Shown here in pieces: positions 15,851 to 23,563 of a stretch of DNA of 32,951 nt (position 1 is its first letter; each line of letters opens with the position of its first letter). The notes below the pieces were generated by a model that had not been told where the DNA came from, searched no databases, and saw only the letters and a list, made by a program, of their open reading frames with translations. The stretch lies in the NCBI GenBank assembly GCA_017470085.1, contig JAFUFE010000143.1, forward strand, positions 1 to 32,951, read 5' to 3'. Both the position numbers and the translations under genes were made by a program. The DNA is from Treponema sp. Lineage in GTDB: Bacteria > Spirochaetota > Spirochaetia > Treponematales > Treponemataceae.

Positions 15851-16393
15851 TCAACCTTCCATGATTTCCTTTTCTTTCGCCTCGTACAACCGGTTGATGT
15901 CGGCAATGTACGAATCGGTGAGTTTTTGTAATTTTTCAGTTTCAGTTTTTAGTCCATCTTCTGTCAGTTCGCCGGCCTTTTGCCGCTTTTTTAAGTCATC
16001 GTTTCCATCTCGGCGGATGTTGCGGATCTGCGTGCGGTAGTTTTCTGCATCCGCCTTTGCGTGCTTGACGAGCTCTTTTCTGCGGTCCTGCGTGAGCGGC
16101 GGGATCGTTACGCGGATGACTTTTCCATCGTTCGATGGATTCAATCCCAAATCTGCCGTCTGAATCGCCTTTTCAATTTCACCGATGAGCGACTTGTCAA
16201 ACGGCTGTATAATGATAGAACGCGCTTCCGGAATCGAAATAGTCGCCACCTGATTGAGCGGTGATTTTGTTCCGTAATAATCGACGCGCACTCGGTCAAA
16301 GATGGCTGCCGATGCGCGGCCGGTACGAATCGCGTTGAACGTATCTTTCAGTGAGGCGACTGTTTTCTTCATGCTCTCTTCGATGTCTGCCAT
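15851..16393 (-). CDS. frr: Ribosome recycling factor
   Basis: A 180-residue RRF, which with EF-G splits post-termination ribosomes. The sequence has the family layout: a helical start with I-R-T-G-R-A-S at 22-28, V-D-Y-Y-G near 38, the P-L-N-Q-V-A-T-I block, I-Q-P-F-D, the L-G-L-N-P-S-N-D-G stretch near 82, I-P-P-L-T-x-x-R-R-K-E-L, and R-N-I-R-R-D-G-N-D near 124. AGGAG about eight bases before the ATG supports the start. It follows tsf after 134 bp. That gap contains an inverted repeat (CTGACGG/CCGTCAG at 16419-16448) followed on the minus strand by six T, a possible weak attenuator. Confidence 0.96.
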   Translation of the reverse strand: MADIEESMKKTVASLKDTFNAIRTGRASAAIFDRVRVDYYGTKSPLNQVATISIPEARSIIIQPFDKSLIGEIEKAIQTADLGLNPSNDGKVIRVTIPPLTQDRRKELVKHAKADAENYRTQIRNIRRDGNDDLKKRQKAGELTEDGLKTETEKLQKLTDSYIADINRLYEAKEKEIMEG

Positions 16394-16527
16394 ACGAATC
16401 TCCTGTCAAAAAACGGCGCTGACGGCTGCCACTGGGCGCGTCCGTCAGATTATGCTCATCGTTGTGCTTGTGCAGCGAGCGCTCCGGGAAATAGCGGGCG
16501 CGATTTTGCTGTCATGCTGCTTCGCCG

Positions 16528-17361
16528 CTATTTTCCCAGCACGTACAGCACGATGTCTGCAAACGACAGTTTCGCACCTGCTGCCGTGCCGATTTCTGTA
16601 AGCTGTGCGTTGACCGTCTTTTTGTCGTCCTTTACAAACGGTTGGTCGACAAAGCAGATTTCCGCCAGATGCTTTGCTACCTTGCCTTTCAGAATGCCGT
16701 CCTTGACGTTCTGCGGCTTTCCGGCAATCTTTTCATCGTTGTCCATTTGAGCTTTAAAGATGTCTGTCTGCTCGTCGATGTATGCCGCCGGTACCTCTTT
16801 CTGCGTGATGTATGCTGGTGTAAACGCCGCCAGATGCAAACAGCAGTCGTACGCAAAGGTTTTGACGATGTCTGCGGTAGAACCGGTTATCACGACGATG
16901 GCGCCGGTCTTAAAGTCGCTGTGCACATATGTCGCACCAACAGCGTTGTCCGGCACCGTAACCGCGGCGATGCGGCGCACCGCCATATTTTCGCGGATCT
17001 TTGTCGCAAGTTCGAGCACCAGATCCTCGTGTACCTTTTCAACTTTCGTATAGCCGTGTTCAATGGTTATGTCGAGTATCTTTTCTCCGAGCGCAATAAA
17101 GTCTGCATTCTTTGCTACAAAATCGGTCTCGCACGTAAGTTCTGCCATAACAATGGTGTTGCCAGCGGTCCGTACAAAGATGCGACCTTCCGCAGTGGTG
17201 CGTCCCGCGCGCTGCGCTACTGCTGCGAGTCCTTTCTCTTTGAGTATTTTTGCGGCCGCCTGAGCGTCACCGTTCGCTTCAATGAGTGCCTTTTTGCATT
17301 CCATCATGCCGGCACCAGTTTCCTCGCGAAGCTTTTTCACATCTGCTGCTGAAATCTCCAT
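16528..17361 (-). CDS. tsf: Elongation factor Ts
   Basis: EF-Ts is the guanine nucleotide exchange factor of EF-Tu. The N-terminal UBA-like domain (residues 1-50) has L-R-E-E-T-G-A-G-M-M-E-C-K-K-A-L. The core contact block C-E-T-D80-F81-V-A-K-N follows; D80 and F81 are the residues that reach into EF-Tu. The length of 277 is normal. AAGGAA eight bases before the ATG fits the start. It lies 188 bp after rpsB, a gap without a clear hairpin, so rpsB and tsf are probably one transcript as in most bacteria. Confidence 0.96.
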   Translation of the reverse strand: MEISAADVKKLREETGAGMMECKKALIEANGDAQAAAKILKEKGLAAVAQRAGRTTAEGRIFVRTAGNTIVMAELTCETDFVAKNADFIALGEKILDITIEHGYTKVEKVHEDLVLELATKIRENMAVRRIAAVTVPDNAVGATYVHSDFKTGAIVVITGSTADIVKTFAYDCCLHLAAFTPAYITQKEVPAAYIDEQTDIFKAQMDNDEKIAGKPQNVKDGILKGKVAKHLAEICFVDQPFVKDDKKTVNAQLTEIGTAAGAKLSFADIVLYVLGK

Positions 17362-17549
17362 AAATCTATTTCCTTAAAAATTACCCGTTTGTCGGTTTCA
17401 AATAACTCAATCCCGTACAGTCAGGCACGTGTCCTCAAAACCAAGATCGGCTCTGGACGACAGCCACCGGTAAACGGCAGCGCGCCACTGTGCGGAACTT
17501 CACCGTCGTGCTTTCTACCGCTGCCCCGTCATGCGCGGCTGCAACGGCA

Positions 17550-18422
17550 TCAATCCTTGTAGACCCGGTCTTCGTCGATGAGCGGCTCTTTTTCGTCACT
17601 GTCGTCGACAATGGCTTCTTTTGATTCCGTCGGCTCGTAGTTCGCGTAGTCCTCAATCTCCACGTCGTCATCTTTTCGCACTGTGTCGGTCTGAACATCC
17701 TCGTCATCCTCGGTGAGGTTTTCCAGAATCTTTAATCCCGTCTCGTTGTCCGCTTCGATGACTGCATTTGCGATGATCGATGTAAACAGCGAAATTGCGC
17801 GTATTGCGTCGTCGTTGCCGGGAATCGGATAATCGATGCCTTCCGGGTTGCAGTTCGTGTCGACAACCGCGATGATGGGAATGCGCATACGGCGCGCCTC
17901 TGCCACCGCGATCTGCTCTTTGTGCGTGTCGATGATGAACACTGCACCGGGCAACCCCTTCATATCCTTAATACCGCCGAGGTTTTTTTCAAGTTTGGCG
18001 CGTTCTTTTTGGAGCGCGGACACTTCTTTTTTTGTCAGGTTGTCGAACGTACCGTCAACTTCCATTTTTTCGATTTTTTTCAAGCGGTCGAGCGATTTCT
18101 TTATCGTGGAAAAGTTTGTGAGCATGCCGCCGAGCCATCGGTTGTTGACATAGTACATGCCGCACCGTTCCGCTTCTTTTTGAATCGCTTGCTGCGCCTG
18201 CTTTTTAGTACCGATAAACAGAATTGCCTTGTCATCGGCAGCGATGCGGCGCACCGCCTCATAACTTTCTTTAATTGCAGCGATCGTTTTCTGCAAGTCG
18301 ATGATGTGGATACCGTTGCGCTCCGCGAAGATGTATTTCTTCATGCGCGGGTCCCACCGTTTAATCTGATGACCGAAATGAACTCCCGATTCAAGCAGAT
18401 TTTTCATGGTTACTACAGCCAT
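17550..18422 (-). CDS. rpsB: 30S ribosomal protein S2 with long acidic C-terminal tail
   Basis: uS2 is a 30S protein on the back of the small subunit near the mRNA exit. The 290 residues begin with [18 protein letters not shown], then [22 protein letters not shown] and [13 protein letters not shown], all canonical. The body ends near residue 233. The last 57 residues are an extension with about 25 Asp/Glu, absent from the 241-residue E. coli protein. The frame is open upstream to 18548, but AAGGAG stands seven bases before the ATG at 18422 and family similarity starts there. A 7-bp GC-rich hairpin (18438-18454) precedes the ribosome-binding site. Confidence 0.96.
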   Translation of the reverse strand: MAVVTMKNLLESGVHFGHQIKRWDPRMKKYIFAERNGIHIIDLQKTIAAIKESYEAVRRIAADDKAILFIGTKKQAQQAIQKEAERCGMYYVNNRWLGGMLTNFSTIKKSLDRLKKIEKMEVDGTFDNLTKKEVSALQKERAKLEKNLGGIKDMKGLPGAVFIIDTHKEQIAVAEARRMRIPIIAVVDTNCNPEGIDYPIPGNDDAIRAISLFTSIIANAVIEADNETGLKILENLTEDDEDVQTDTVRKDDDVEIEDYANYEPTESKEAIVDDSDEKEPLIDEDRVYKD

Positions 18423-18437
18423 GGTAACTCCTTCACC

Positions 18438-18454
18438 GGCAGCGATCCGCTGCC
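18438..18454 (-). promoter_or_regulatory. GC-rich hairpin in the rpsB leader
   Basis: A perfect 7-bp stem (GGCAGCG/CGCTGCC) with a 3-base loop, just upstream of the AAGGAG of rpsB. Its position would allow control of S2 translation, but it could be chance. Confidence 0.35.
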
Positions 18455-18567
18455 CCATACTCTGTTTCTCTGGCTCCCTTTTGCGACGCCGTCCGCGGGC
18501 TACAAAAAGGAAGCAGGATAATACTGCGTCTCGTGCCCTGACCGGCACCTGACGGCACGAATAGCGC

Positions 18568-19155
18568 TTACGTGAGGAGCGGATATCCGTGCTCTAAGAG
18601 CATAGCATAGAACGCGGAAATTGGCAAGCCGGTTACGCAGCTTTCCGTGCCGTCAATAGCGCTGATAAAATACGATGCGTATCCCTGTATGCGGTAGCCG
18701 CCGGCAGCACCCCGCCATTCGTCGGTGCCGGTGTACCAGTTAATCTCGCGTTCGTTGAGCGGCGCCATGGTTACGCGCGTCTCAAGCGTTCGCGTCAGCG
18801 TTTTCTGTTTTTGTCTGCTGTACAGTGCGAGCGCCGTCCGCACCGTATGCGTTTTGCCCTGAATCTTATTGATGAATGCGGCTGCCTGTGCGCGGTCGCG
18901 CGGCTTTCCCAAAAGCTGCCCGTCGCATTCGATCACGGTATCCGCGCCGAGTATCCAGCGGGTAGTCTGTGCTTCCGGTAGCTGTCTGACCGCAGCTACT
19001 TTTTTCTGTGCGAGGACGGCCGGAATATCGATAAGCGGAAGGGTAGGCGGCGGCGTTTCATCGATGCGCGGCTCTATCACCTGAAAGGGAATGTTCAGGC
19101 GCATAAGGATGTCCCGTCGTTGCGGTGAACTTGAGGCGAGGATAATTGGTTCCAT
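18568..19155 (-). CDS. maf: Maf-like nucleoside triphosphate pyrophosphatase
   Basis: Maf proteins hydrolyse non-canonical or pyrimidine NTPs to the monophosphate and pyrophosphate, and are linked to septum control. The 195 residues show the family motifs in order: L-A-S-S-S-P-Q-R-R at 6-14, L-G-A-D-T-V-I near 69-75 with D72 as the likely catalytic base, G-K-P at 83-85, and [10 protein letters not shown] late in the sequence. G-L-P near the end is also typical. GGAG eight bases before the ATG supports the start. It is 145 bp upstream of rpsB on the same strand and may be co-transcribed with it. Confidence 0.92.
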   Translation of the reverse strand: MEPIILASSSPQRRDILMRLNIPFQVIEPRIDETPPPTLPLIDIPAVLAQKKVAAVRQLPEAQTTRWILGADTVIECDGQLLGKPRDRAQAAAFINKIQGKTHTVRTALALYSRQKQKTLTRTLETRVTMAPLNEREINWYTGTDEWRGAAGGYRIQGYASYFISAIDGTESCVTGLPISAFYAMLLEHGYPLLT

Positions 19156-19334
19156 CGATTATCTCCGAAAACGTTTTGTATACCGACATTTGGGAGCTCA
19201 TTTTTTGGGGACTCCCTTGGGTTCGTGCTGATCTTTTCTCCCACGTACTGTAGCGCTGACGGTGCGCATAGCCGTATCAGAATTGTGCCAGCGGCAACCG
19301 TGCTCCGGACTGTTTGGCAACGCCGTATCTGGCC

Positions 19335-19363
19335 TTGACAGGCGGCGCGTTTCGCTATATGGT
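19335..19363 (+). promoter_or_regulatory. promoter of tRNA-Arg
   Basis: Consensus TTGACA at 19335-19340, a 17-bp spacer, and TATGGT at 19358-19363 (alternatively TATATG two bases earlier). Transcription would start a few bases before the tRNA. Confidence 0.6.
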
Positions 19364-19372
19364 AGTGGACAT

Positions 19373-19446
19373 GAGAGATTAGCTCATCTGGATAGAGCGG
19401 CAGCCTCCGGAGCTGCAGGTAGTGCGTTCGAATCGCATATCTCTCA
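19373..19446 (+). tRNA. tRNA-Arg (anticodon CCG)
   Basis: A complete 74-nt cloverleaf. The acceptor is GAGAGAT/ATCTCTC and the D stem GCTC/GAGC. The anticodon stem GCAGC/GCTGC holds loop CTCCGGA with anticodon CCG. The T arm is GTGCG-TTCGAAT-CGCAT and the discriminator A. CCA is not encoded. It is transcribed opposite to maf and the HEAT-like gene. Confidence 0.97.
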
Positions 19447-19448
19447 AA

Positions 19449-19474
19449 AAAGGCTGTCCGACGACAGCCTTTTT
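19449..19474 (+). terminator. Rho-independent terminator after tRNA-Arg
   Basis: GGCTGTC (19452-19458) pairs with GACAGCC (19463-19469) across a 4-base loop; three flanking A-T pairs extend the stem and five T follow. The flanking A run makes it potentially active in both directions, so it may also end the minus-strand gene at 19513. Confidence 0.88.
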
Positions 19475-19512
19475 CTTTGAATAAATCAATGCAGTAGAGA
19501 ACCGTACTGTCT

Positions 19513-20262
19513 TTAGTTGGACGACGTGTTTGATGAAGCGCTTGAGCTGCTCCCCGTTCCCAATGTCTTGAGGATTGCGAGCGCCCGTTTTCTGACCGGC
19601 GCAACGTAGTGGTAGTCTGATGCAATCGAAGCAGCGGTATCGATGATTGCACGCTTATTCTCTGTTGTTGGGGCGAGTTTTTCAAGCGCGTTCAACACTT
19701 CGAGCGCAAGGCTGCTCGTTGGATTCATCACCTGATTGCGCCGGTTTGCGTAGCAGATCGCATCTACTACTTCGTCGTTGTTGTTCAGTCCGATTTCGCC
19801 GAGTGACCGCACGGCCGCAGCGATAACCATCGGCTCGCTTTCGGCGACCGTGATCTGAACGAGCGTATTCTTTGTGTGTTCCGTTGGTACCTTTGCCATC
19901 AACAGACACGCCTCGCGCCGGATGTCGGGATAGTTGTTCATCAGGCGGTTCCGCTGTCGTGCCTGCGTGGTGAGTCCTTCTCCGGCCAGCTGGTCGAGCG
20001 CGGCTATCACTTGGTCTGACGTATTGCTGTTGCTTATCGCCGTCTGCAGATATTCGAGCGCAACGAGCTTGTTGTCGTATTCATCAGATGCGGCAAGCCC
20101 CATGATAATCGTGCCGTCCGCATCATTCAGATAAGCACTCTCAACCGATGTTTCCGACCGGCTAGAACTTGTCGACTGCCGCTGTACCTGCTGTTCCTGT
20201 GCAGAAAGCATCGCAGCAGCGAAAAGCAGTGTTCCTGCTATAACCATGTGAGAAATTTTCAT
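19513..20262 (-). CDS. Exported HEAT-repeat-like protein
   Basis: A 249-residue protein with a signal peptide (M-K-I-S then a hydrophobic core, probable cut after L-S-A near residue 21), followed by a Q/S-rich linker. The rest is alpha-helical with repeated two-helix units in the HEAT style: A-L-E-Y-L-Q-T-A-I, D-I-R-R-E-A-C-L-L-M-A-K-V, V-I-A-A-A-V-R-S-L-G-E-I-G and A-L-E-V-L-N-A-L-E-K-L-A. The C-terminus is a serine-rich tail. Such solenoids usually act as protein-binding scaffolds, here probably in the periplasm. AAGGAGGAG just before the ATG is the strongest ribosome-binding site of this region. The exact function is unknown. Confidence 0.8.
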   Translation of the reverse strand: MKISHMVIAGTLLFAAAMLSAQEQQVQRQSTSSSRSETSVESAYLNDADGTIIMGLAASDEYDNKLVALEYLQTAISNSNTSDQVIAALDQLAGEGLTTQARQRNRLMNNYPDIRREACLLMAKVPTEHTKNTLVQITVAESEPMVIAAAVRSLGEIGLNNNDEVVDAICYANRRNQVMNPTSSLALEVLNALEKLAPTTENKRAIIDTAASIASDYHYVAPVRKRALAILKTLGTGSSSSASSNTSSN

Positions 20263-20590
20263 ATCTCCTCCTTGTAATCAATAAAACCACACATCATCAC
20301 ACATCCCGCATACGCTCGGCAAACTCAAGCCGTCCGCTCTATCGTAAAAACATGCTGTACGTATCGGTGCGGCAGCGCGTTCCGCTTCGTATCGCGCGCG
20401 TCTTTACAGAACGATGCGCGTTGTCAGTTCTGTGCGTGTCAACGGCTGCACAGAAGCGCAACACTCCGTCCGTTTAAGTGTATTATACGCCGTACTGTAC
20501 CGTTTACGCAAGTAGTTTCTGTACGCACAGCGAACGACGAGCTTGCTGCTGTTGCTGCCGATACGGTATGTGCAACCATCCCGTGCACCG
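20263..20590. other. Intergenic stretch without recognisable gene
   Basis: This 328-base gap separates the HEAT-like gene from the upstream lipoprotein gene. It holds only short overlapping frames with no family features. The HEAT-like gene's ribosome-binding site lies at its left edge; I see no convincing -35/-10 pair for that gene and no T-tailed hairpin. Confidence 0.5.
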
Positions 20591-21127
20591 CTAGCGTTCG
20601 AGCGGCGGCAGGTAGACCAGCCACTTTCCGTTCTGCTTTACAAAGTTATAGAAGATGATGTCCGAATCATCCTGCACCTGCACTGCCTTAACGCGCACGT
20701 TTGAGATGTAGCGGATTTCATCGATCTGACGGTTCGTTCGTGCTGGCACAAAGACAAGCGTAAAATAATCGCGCAGGTTTTTCAGCCGCTGATTTTTATT
20801 CGGCAGCATGCGTGATGCCTGCGTCAAGTTCCGCTGGTTTCGCCAGTACGTAACGGAATTCGGTTCCACGTAATCGATCCACGCGTCATAGTCAAGCGTG
20901 TTCATGATTCTTCCCAGTTCGGTGATAATGGTCAGAATCGTCTGCTTGTCGCTGGCGAATTCTTCACGGGAAACACTTCCTTCCATACCGTCGATGGAGC
21001 GGAGATATTCTTCTTCAAAGGCGTCGTAGACGGGAGCCCTCGGAGTTGGCTCGACGGTTCCGGTTGTCGTACAGCCGACAAACAAGGCAGCTGCACAGAG
21101 GAGAAATGTCGGTAAAATCCTTTTCAT
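20591..21127 (-). CDS. Lipoprotein, NTF2-like fold possible
   Basis: A 178-residue lipoprotein. The signal peptide M-K-R-I-L-P with a hydrophobic core ends in the lipobox F-V-G-C, with C19 as the lipidated residue. The mature part starts with a P/T-rich linker, then has a helical segment with D-Y-D-A-W-I-D-Y, and ends with strands giving V-K-Q-N-G-K-W-L-V-Y-L-P-P. This order resembles small NTF2/SnoaL-type domains, where a late N-G-K-W-x-V strand is common; that fold call is tentative. The frame is open to 21382, but that part is antisense to coaD. The start at 21127 follows a TTGACG-17-TATATT promoter by seven bases and lacks a ribosome-binding site, so the mRNA is probably leaderless or nearly so. 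Confidence 0.8.
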   Translation of the reverse strand: MKRILPTFLLCAAALFVGCTTTGTVEPTPRAPVYDAFEEEYLRSIDGMEGSVSREEFASDKQTILTIITELGRIMNTLDYDAWIDYVEPNSVTYWRNQRNLTQASRMLPNKNQRLKNLRDYFTLVFVPARTNRQIDEIRYISNVRVKAVQVQDDSDIIFYNFVKQNGKWLVYLPPLER

Positions 21128-21134
21128 ACGTATA

Positions 21135-21163
21135 AATATACATCGCTTGCTCGCTTTCGTCAA
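21135..21163 (-). promoter_or_regulatory. promoter of the lipoprotein gene, overlapping the divergent coaD promoter
   Basis: On the minus strand, TTGACG (21163-21158), a 17-bp spacer, and TATATT (21140-21135). The ATG at 21127 begins seven bases later. The region overlaps the coaD promoter by 17 bp, so the two should compete for RNA polymerase. Confidence 0.6.
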
Positions 21164-21175
21164 ATCTGTTACGAT
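21147..21175 (+). promoter_or_regulatory. promoter of coaD; predicts leaderless mRNA
   Basis: TTGCTC at 21147-21152, a 17-bp spacer, and TACGAT at 21170-21175. The coaD ATG at 21182 begins six bases after the -10 box. No Shine-Dalgarno is present. Confidence 0.6.
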
Positions 21176-21181
21176 AGAATC

Positions 21182-21672
21182 ATGATAACCGCGGTATTCC
21201 CCGGATCGTTTGATCCGCCGACGTACGGCCACATCGATGTCATCGAACGCATGAGCCCGCTCTTCGATACGCTTGACGTCGTCATCGGCATGAACCGCCG
21301 CAAGCACTATCTGTTTACCGAACAGGAACGATATGCGTTCATGCAGGAACTCATAAAGCCGTTCAGCAATGTGACGCTCCATCTGTCGGATGAGTTCATC
21401 GTCAGCTACATGAAAAAACAGGCGCGCGGGTGTTGCTGCGCGGTATTCGAAACGCGTCTGATTTTGCCTACGAGGTGGAGCTTGCGTACTGGAACAAGCG
21501 GCTCAGTGCCGGCATAGAGACGCTTTTTGTTCCCGCTGATCACGCCTGTGCATTCGTCAGATCGAGTGCCATAAAGGAGCTTGCGGAATTCGGTGGTGAC
21601 TATTCCGACATGGTACCGCCGCTGGTTGCCGCTGCCGTTAAACAGAAATATGGTGGAGTGCCGTCGCCGTGA
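21182..21672 (+). pseudogene. coaD: Phosphopantetheine adenylyltransferase, interrupted by a -1 frameshift
   Basis: CoaD joins 4'-phosphopantetheine and ATP to dephospho-CoA, the fourth step of coenzyme A synthesis. Frame one gives the N-terminal half: F-P-G-S-F-D-P-P-T-Y-G-H-I-D (nucleotidyltransferase motif, with the expected G-H) and later F-T-E-Q-E-R-Y-A-F. After K-K-Q-A-R-G at 21430 it turns into unrelated residues and stops at 21517. From 21430 the frame one base back reads V-L-L-R-G-I-R-N-A-S-D-F-A-Y-E, then a C-terminal half with F-V-R-S-S-A-I-K-E-L-A and V-P-P-L-V, all normal CoaD. One extra G in the GGG at 21428-21430 would restore a standard enzyme of about 163 residues. No slippery heptamer is visible. 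As CoaD is generally essential, an assembly error is a real possibility. Confidence 0.85.
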
Positions 21673-21838
21673 TTCTGTCATATTGACACAGTGTGTCTTT
21701 CTGTCATAGGATAGCGGTGTGGGAGTGCGCGCTTCTTTGTGCCTACATGCCACAGCGGCGGGGAGCTGTGGGCAGACTGCATCGAGCGGGGAAGGTGCCC
21801 GTTATACGCATAACGGTTGCGCTTCCCGTCAGGGCGTG

Positions 21839-21867
21839 TTGACACGGCCGCAAAATGTATTTAGAAT
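21839..21867 (+). promoter_or_regulatory. promoter of rpmF-acpP
   Basis: Consensus TTGACA at 21839-21844, a 17-bp spacer, and TAGAAT at 21862-21867. Transcription should begin near 21874-21875, about 95 bases before rpmF, right at an ATG that opens a small frame. Confidence 0.7.
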
Positions 21868-21874
21868 AAAGCAT

Positions 21875-21958
21875 ATGGCACATGGCCGTTCATGTGTTCG
21901 CGGGATATTCAGGAACAGTAGTACGTTCCTTTCCCGAATGAAACTTTGTGCGATGTAA
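21875..21958 (+). CDS. Possible leaderless 27-residue leader peptide ahead of rpmF
   Basis: An ATG lies seven bases after the -10 box, at the expected transcription start. The frame runs 27 codons (M-A-H-G-R-S-C-V-R-G then a basic, serine-rich stretch) and stops at TAA 21956-21958. That stop is part of TAAGGAG, the rpmF ribosome-binding site, so ribosomes finishing the peptide would end on the rpmF start region. The peptide matches no family I know. It may be a chance frame; its start and stop positions are the only argument for it. Confidence 0.3.
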   Translation: MAHGRSCVRGIFRNSSTFLSRMKLCAM

Positions 21959-21968
21959 GGAGAGCGCA

Positions 21969-22154
21969 ATGGCAGTACCACGATCGAAAACTTCAAAGGC
22001 GGTTACCAAAGGCCGCCAGACTATTAATATGCGCTTACGCGCGTCACAGCTTGTTCCCTGCAACAACTGTGGTAATATGGTCAGGTTCCATCATGTGTGC
22101 CCGAAATGTGGCTTCTATCGCGGGCGTCAGGTTTTGACGCCTGAAGCAAACTAA
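21969..22154 (+). CDS. rpmF: 50S ribosomal protein L32
   Basis: bL32 is a small 50S protein. The 61 residues begin with M-A-V-P-R-S-K-T-S-K, the usual L32 start. Two CxxC pairs, C31-x2-C34 and C44-x2-C47, form the zinc ribbon, so this is the zinc-containing form. AAGGAG seven bases upstream supports the ATG at 21969; an earlier in-frame ATG at 21948 would add residues that are not family-like. It is followed by acpP after 31 bp. The rpmF-fatty acid synthesis link is widespread in bacteria, though plsX and fabH are not here. Confidence 0.96.
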   Translation: MAVPRSKTSKAVTKGRQTINMRLRASQLVPCNNCGNMVRFHHVCPKCGFYRGRQVLTPEAN

Positions 22155-22185
22155 GCGACGCTTAGAAAATATAGGAGAGTGTTTT

Positions 22186-22428
22186 ATGGATGAATTGTTC
22201 GAGAAAATTAAAAAAATTATTATCGATCAGCTCGGTATCGATGAAAGCAAGATCACCATGGATGCGACGTTTCGCGGCGATTTCGGTGCGGACAGCCTCG
22301 ATACGTATGAACTGGTGTACAAAATCGAAGAAGAACTCGGCGTGAGCATCCCTGACGCAAAAGCAAATGAATTTGAAACGGTCAAAGATGCGTACAACTT
22401 CATCAAAGATGAACTCGCAAAAAAATAG
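22186..22428 (+). CDS. acpP: Acyl carrier protein
   Basis: ACP carries the growing fatty acyl chain on a phosphopantetheine arm. The 80-residue acidic, helical protein has the attachment motif G-A-D-S37-L-D with S37 as the modified serine, followed by the normal recognition helix (T-Y-E-L-V-Y-K-I-E-E-E-L). AGGAG precedes the ATG. Its position beside coaD, which helps make the CoA that donates the arm, and rnc is functionally coherent. A strong terminator follows, so rpmF-acpP form a short unit. Confidence 0.97.
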   Translation: MDELFEKIKKIIIDQLGIDESKITMDATFRGDFGADSLDTYELVYKIEEELGVSIPDAKANEFETVKDAYNFIKDELAKK

Positions 22429-22451
22429 GCAGCTGCAATAAAACGCAGGTG

Positions 22452-22482
22452 AACACACGTCTGTGGGACGTGTGTTTTTTTT
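22452..22482 (+). terminator. Rho-independent terminator after acpP
   Basis: A perfect 10-bp stem AACACACGTC (22452-22461) with GACGTGTGTT (22467-22476), a 5-base loop and a run of T to 22482. It ends just before rnc. Confidence 0.92.
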
Positions 22483-22497
22483 GCGGTGATTTTTTCT

Positions 22498-23271
22498 ATG
22501 CACAACGACTATCCTCCGATACCGCCTGAACGACAGCGTGCATTGGTCGATTTCTGCTGCCGATTGGGGCTGTCTTTCCATAACCTTTCGCTGCTTGACC
22601 GCGCGTTCTATCATCGCTCCTATGCCAATGAAGATGCAATGCCGCAGTGTGGCAACAATGAGCGTCTTGAGTTTTTGGGCGATTCGGTGCTCGGTATGGC
22701 GGTTGCGGCATTTCTCTTTGTCGACTTGCCGAACAAGACGGAAGGCGAGCTTGCACAGATCAAGTCTGTCGTCGTATCGGAAAAGGTGCTCGCGCCGGTT
22801 GCCGTGCGGTGCGGTGTGGCCAACTTGCTGGTGCTCGGTCGCGGCGAGGATTTGAGCGGCGGCCGGCACAAACCGGCGCTGCTCGCTGACTGCATGGAAG
22901 CAGTCATCGGTGCCTATTACCTGGATGCGGGATACGCTGCGGCGGAACAGTTTATCCGGTCGATTATCGTTCCAGAAATCCGCTTTGTTCAAAGTAATCA
23001 CGGGCTCAAAGACTACAAAACGCTCTTGCAAGAATGGTATCAGAAAAAGACCAAGCAGTGCCCACGATACGAGCTCGTCGGGACACGCGGCCCTGACCAC
23101 GACCAGACGTTCTCCGTTGCCGTGCATCTCGGATCTGACAGCTACGGTCCGGTAACGGGAAAAAGTAAAAAAAATGCCGAACAGCGCGCGGCGGAAGTCG
23201 CCTACCGAGCACTTGTCGCACCGGAGCGGGATGCGGAGCGCGTTGTCCGCACAGAGACACCACTTTTTTAG
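22498..23271 (+). CDS. rnc: Ribonuclease III
   Basis: RNase III cuts double-stranded RNA and matures rRNA. With the ATG at 22498 the protein has 257 residues. The catalytic signature N-E-R-L-E-F-L-G-D-S-V-L is at 54-65, and the second metal-binding block D-C-M-E-A-V-I-G-A-Y-Y-L-D lies near 135. The C-terminal dsRNA-binding domain begins near D-Y-K-T-L-L-Q-E-W and includes G-K-S-K-K-N-A-E-Q-R-A-A. An earlier GTG at 22486 is in frame but sits on the T run of the terminator. GGTGA nine bases before 22498 gives that ATG a modest ribosome-binding site. Because the terminator stands between, rnc may depend on read-through or a promoter I cannot see. Confidence 0.94.
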   Translation: MHNDYPPIPPERQRALVDFCCRLGLSFHNLSLLDRAFYHRSYANEDAMPQCGNNERLEFLGDSVLGMAVAAFLFVDLPNKTEGELAQIKSVVVSEKVLAPVAVRCGVANLLVLGRGEDLSGGRHKPALLADCMEAVIGAYYLDAGYAAAEQFIRSIIVPEIRFVQSNHGLKDYKTLLQEWYQKKTKQCPRYELVGTRGPDHDQTFSVAVHLGSDSYGPVTGKSKKNAEQRAAEVAYRALVAPERDAERVVRTETPLF

Positions 23272-23563
23272 CGATTGGGGAGGGCGTTGCAGCGGGGAGG
23301 GGTGCGGTTCAAACACAGCCTTTACCGAGAATCGCCTAAAACTCGCGAGGTAAAAAGCATCACTGAAGCAGTTTGCTCGAAGCTCCGCTGCAATTCGCTC
23401 TGTAAATTCGCTCATATACGGGTGCGCGTGCACCCGCGCACTCATTGTCCACGCTCTGCGGTATGCAAAAGATTTTTCAAAGGACGCTATCTGATAAACC
23501 GTTGTATTGGTTGTATTATATATACATTATTAAAATTACTGCTTAAATACGTATTGAAAAAAA

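Noticed and set aside
18423-18548. 42-codon N-terminal extension of S2
   Set aside because: No family similarity; a strong ribosome-binding site precedes the ATG at 18422.
21128-21382. 85-codon N-terminal extension of the lipoprotein
   Set aside because: Antisense to coaD, would bury the signal peptide and lipobox, and the promoter lies inside it.
22162-23445. 427-codon minus-strand open frame
   Set aside because: It is antisense to acpP and rnc, both clear genes, and its translation has no family features.
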